This document shows positions 63,356 through 64,000 of a stretch of 64,000 nucleotides of DNA, piece by piece. The stretch's first letter is position 1; the number at the start of each line of letters is the position of its first letter. The notes under the pieces were generated by a model. It had not been told where the DNA came from and searched no databases. It worked only from the letters and a program-made list of their open reading frames with translations. Both the position numbers and the translations under genes were made by a program. Origin of the DNA: Paramicrobacterium humi (GTDB lineage: Bacteria; Actinomycetota; Actinomycetes; Actinomycetales; Microbacteriaceae); contig NZ_FNRY01000001.1 in the NCBI RefSeq assembly GCF_900105715.1, positions 2,480,001-2,544,000 of the forward strand, given 5' to 3'.

Positions 63356-64000
63356 TACGGCGACGGTCACCGTCGACCTGTCCCGCAGGAACACCTGCGG
63401 GTCTCGCGAGTAGCCGGCTCCGCCCGGACTGCCCGTGGAGATCAGCGTTCCGGGCAGCAGCGTCGTCGAGCGCGACAGGTACGAGACGAGCTTCGCGACC
63501 GAACGCACCATGAGCCCTGTCGAGGAGTCCTGCATCATGTGCCCGTCGAGAACCGTGGTGATCCGCAGATCCTGAGGGTCGGGAACCTCGTCGGCCGTCA
63601 CGACGACAGGTCCGGTCGGCGTGAAGCCGTCGAATGACTTGCAGCGGGTCCACTGGGCTTCCGAGTACTGGATGTCGCGCGCCGTGATGTCGTTCACGAC
63701 CGTGTAGCCGAAGACGTAGTCGAGGGCTTCGTCCTCGGAGACGTCGTGCGCGGCCGTGCCGATGATGACGCCGAGCTCCGCCTCGTAGTCGATGGCCTCG
63801 CTCAGCGCGCGCGGCCATGTCGTGGTGCGCAAGTGACCGTTGAGCGAGTTCGGCCACAACGTGAACACGGTCGGCGCCTGGTCGGCTTTGAGCTTCAGCT
63901 CGCTCGAGTGCGCCGAGTAGTTCAAGCCGATCGCGATCACGGCCGGCGGAGTGAGCACCGCCGAATCGAAGTCGAGGTCGCTGATTGGAGCCGTCTCCGC
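63314..64000 (-). CDS. Fumarylacetoacetate hydrolase-family protein (5' end outside window)
   Basis: At least 228 residues visible; the frame stays open to the window edge, so the real start lies beyond base 64000 (a GTG at 63958 is probably internal). Conserved: AIGLNYSAHSSEL, metal-binding Glu in DYEAELGVIIG, FGYTVVNDITARDIQ and STGSPGGAGYS. Members hydrolyse C-C bonds or hydrate/decarboxylate acylpyruvates; the substrate is not readable. The nearby isomerase-like gene may belong to the same sugar or acid pathway. Confidence 0.85.
   Translation of the reverse strand, partial: AETAPISDLDFDSAVLTPPAVIAIGLNYSAHSSELKLKADQAPTVFTLWPNSLNGHLRTTTWPRALSEAIDYEAELGVIIGTAAHDVSEDEALDYVFGYTVVNDITARDIQYSEAQWTRCKSFDGFTPTGPVVVTADEVPDPQDLRITTVLDGHMMQDSSTGLMVRSVAKLVSYLSRSTTLLPGTLISTGSPGGAGYSRDPQVFLRDRSTVTVAVSGIGELTTHCRMF

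Overview
This window is high-G+C chromosomal DNA (about two thirds G+C by eye) from an actinobacterium, most probably a Microbacteriaceae-like member of the Micrococcales. The evidence is a CGYC mycoredoxin-type glutaredoxin, a mycothiol-type maleylpyruvate-isomerase-fold protein, a Rip1-type site-2 protease followed later by ispG (MEP isoprenoid pathway), GTG starts, ATGA/GTGA start-stop overlaps, and many leaderless promoters. I see no insertion sequence, prophage, CRISPR array, tRNA or rRNA. No gene-free stretch exceeds 300 bases; the longest is 43600-43803.

Layout. 1-1337: 3' part of rip1. 1321-5003: an MFS exporter divergent from a NarL-type two-component system and a small SHOCT membrane protein, linked by a repeated palindrome. 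5067-17392: a catabolic island with a thiolase divergent from a tightly overlapping operon: branched-chain-amino-acid-type ABC importer, acyl-CoA ligase, TetR regulator, 3-hydroxybutyrate-dehydrogenase-like SDR, two alpha/beta hydrolases and both subunits of a 3-oxoacid CoA-transferase. These parts could import a hydroxy or keto acid (or its ester) and convert it to acetyl-CoA. 17403-25444: ispG, a MoxR-DUF58-VWA-VWA-TPR chaperone-like locus, and proS. 25561-36584: nusA-ylxR-infB-rbfA, then an RNB exoribonuclease, a lipoprotein, mutY, a P-loop kinase homologue, truB, two small membrane proteins and ribF. rimP is not at its usual place before nusA. 36591-42984: a mycothiol-type protein, an MFS exporter, and a SorC regulator, deoC, ALDH and ALDH-like operon for deoxyribose breakdown. 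43051-51670: a SNF2 helicase, small proteins, mycoredoxin, pfkA, an S9 oligopeptidase, an aldo/keto reductase and a Nudix hydrolase. 51667-58115: a DUF2207 protein, Pit phosphate transport, and UraA- and AzgA-type nucleobase permeases. 58178-64000: a CpdA-like phosphodiesterase, a LacI-controlled fucose-isomerase-like enzyme, aspA, and a truncated FAH-family gene.

Regulatory themes. (1) At least 16 gene starts have a TANNNT -10 box, usually exactly 6-7 nt before ATG/GTG, which predicts leaderless mRNAs; several divergent pairs share 22-35 bp gaps holding both promoters. (2) Candidate operators can be matched to neighbouring regulators: the response-regulator palindrome, a TetR-region inverted repeat, a SorC palindrome pair, and a LacI palindrome in a promoter spacer. 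(3) The infB leader can form two mutually exclusive hairpins, one covering the Shine-Dalgarno. Functions come from motif recognition by reading; no database search was run.
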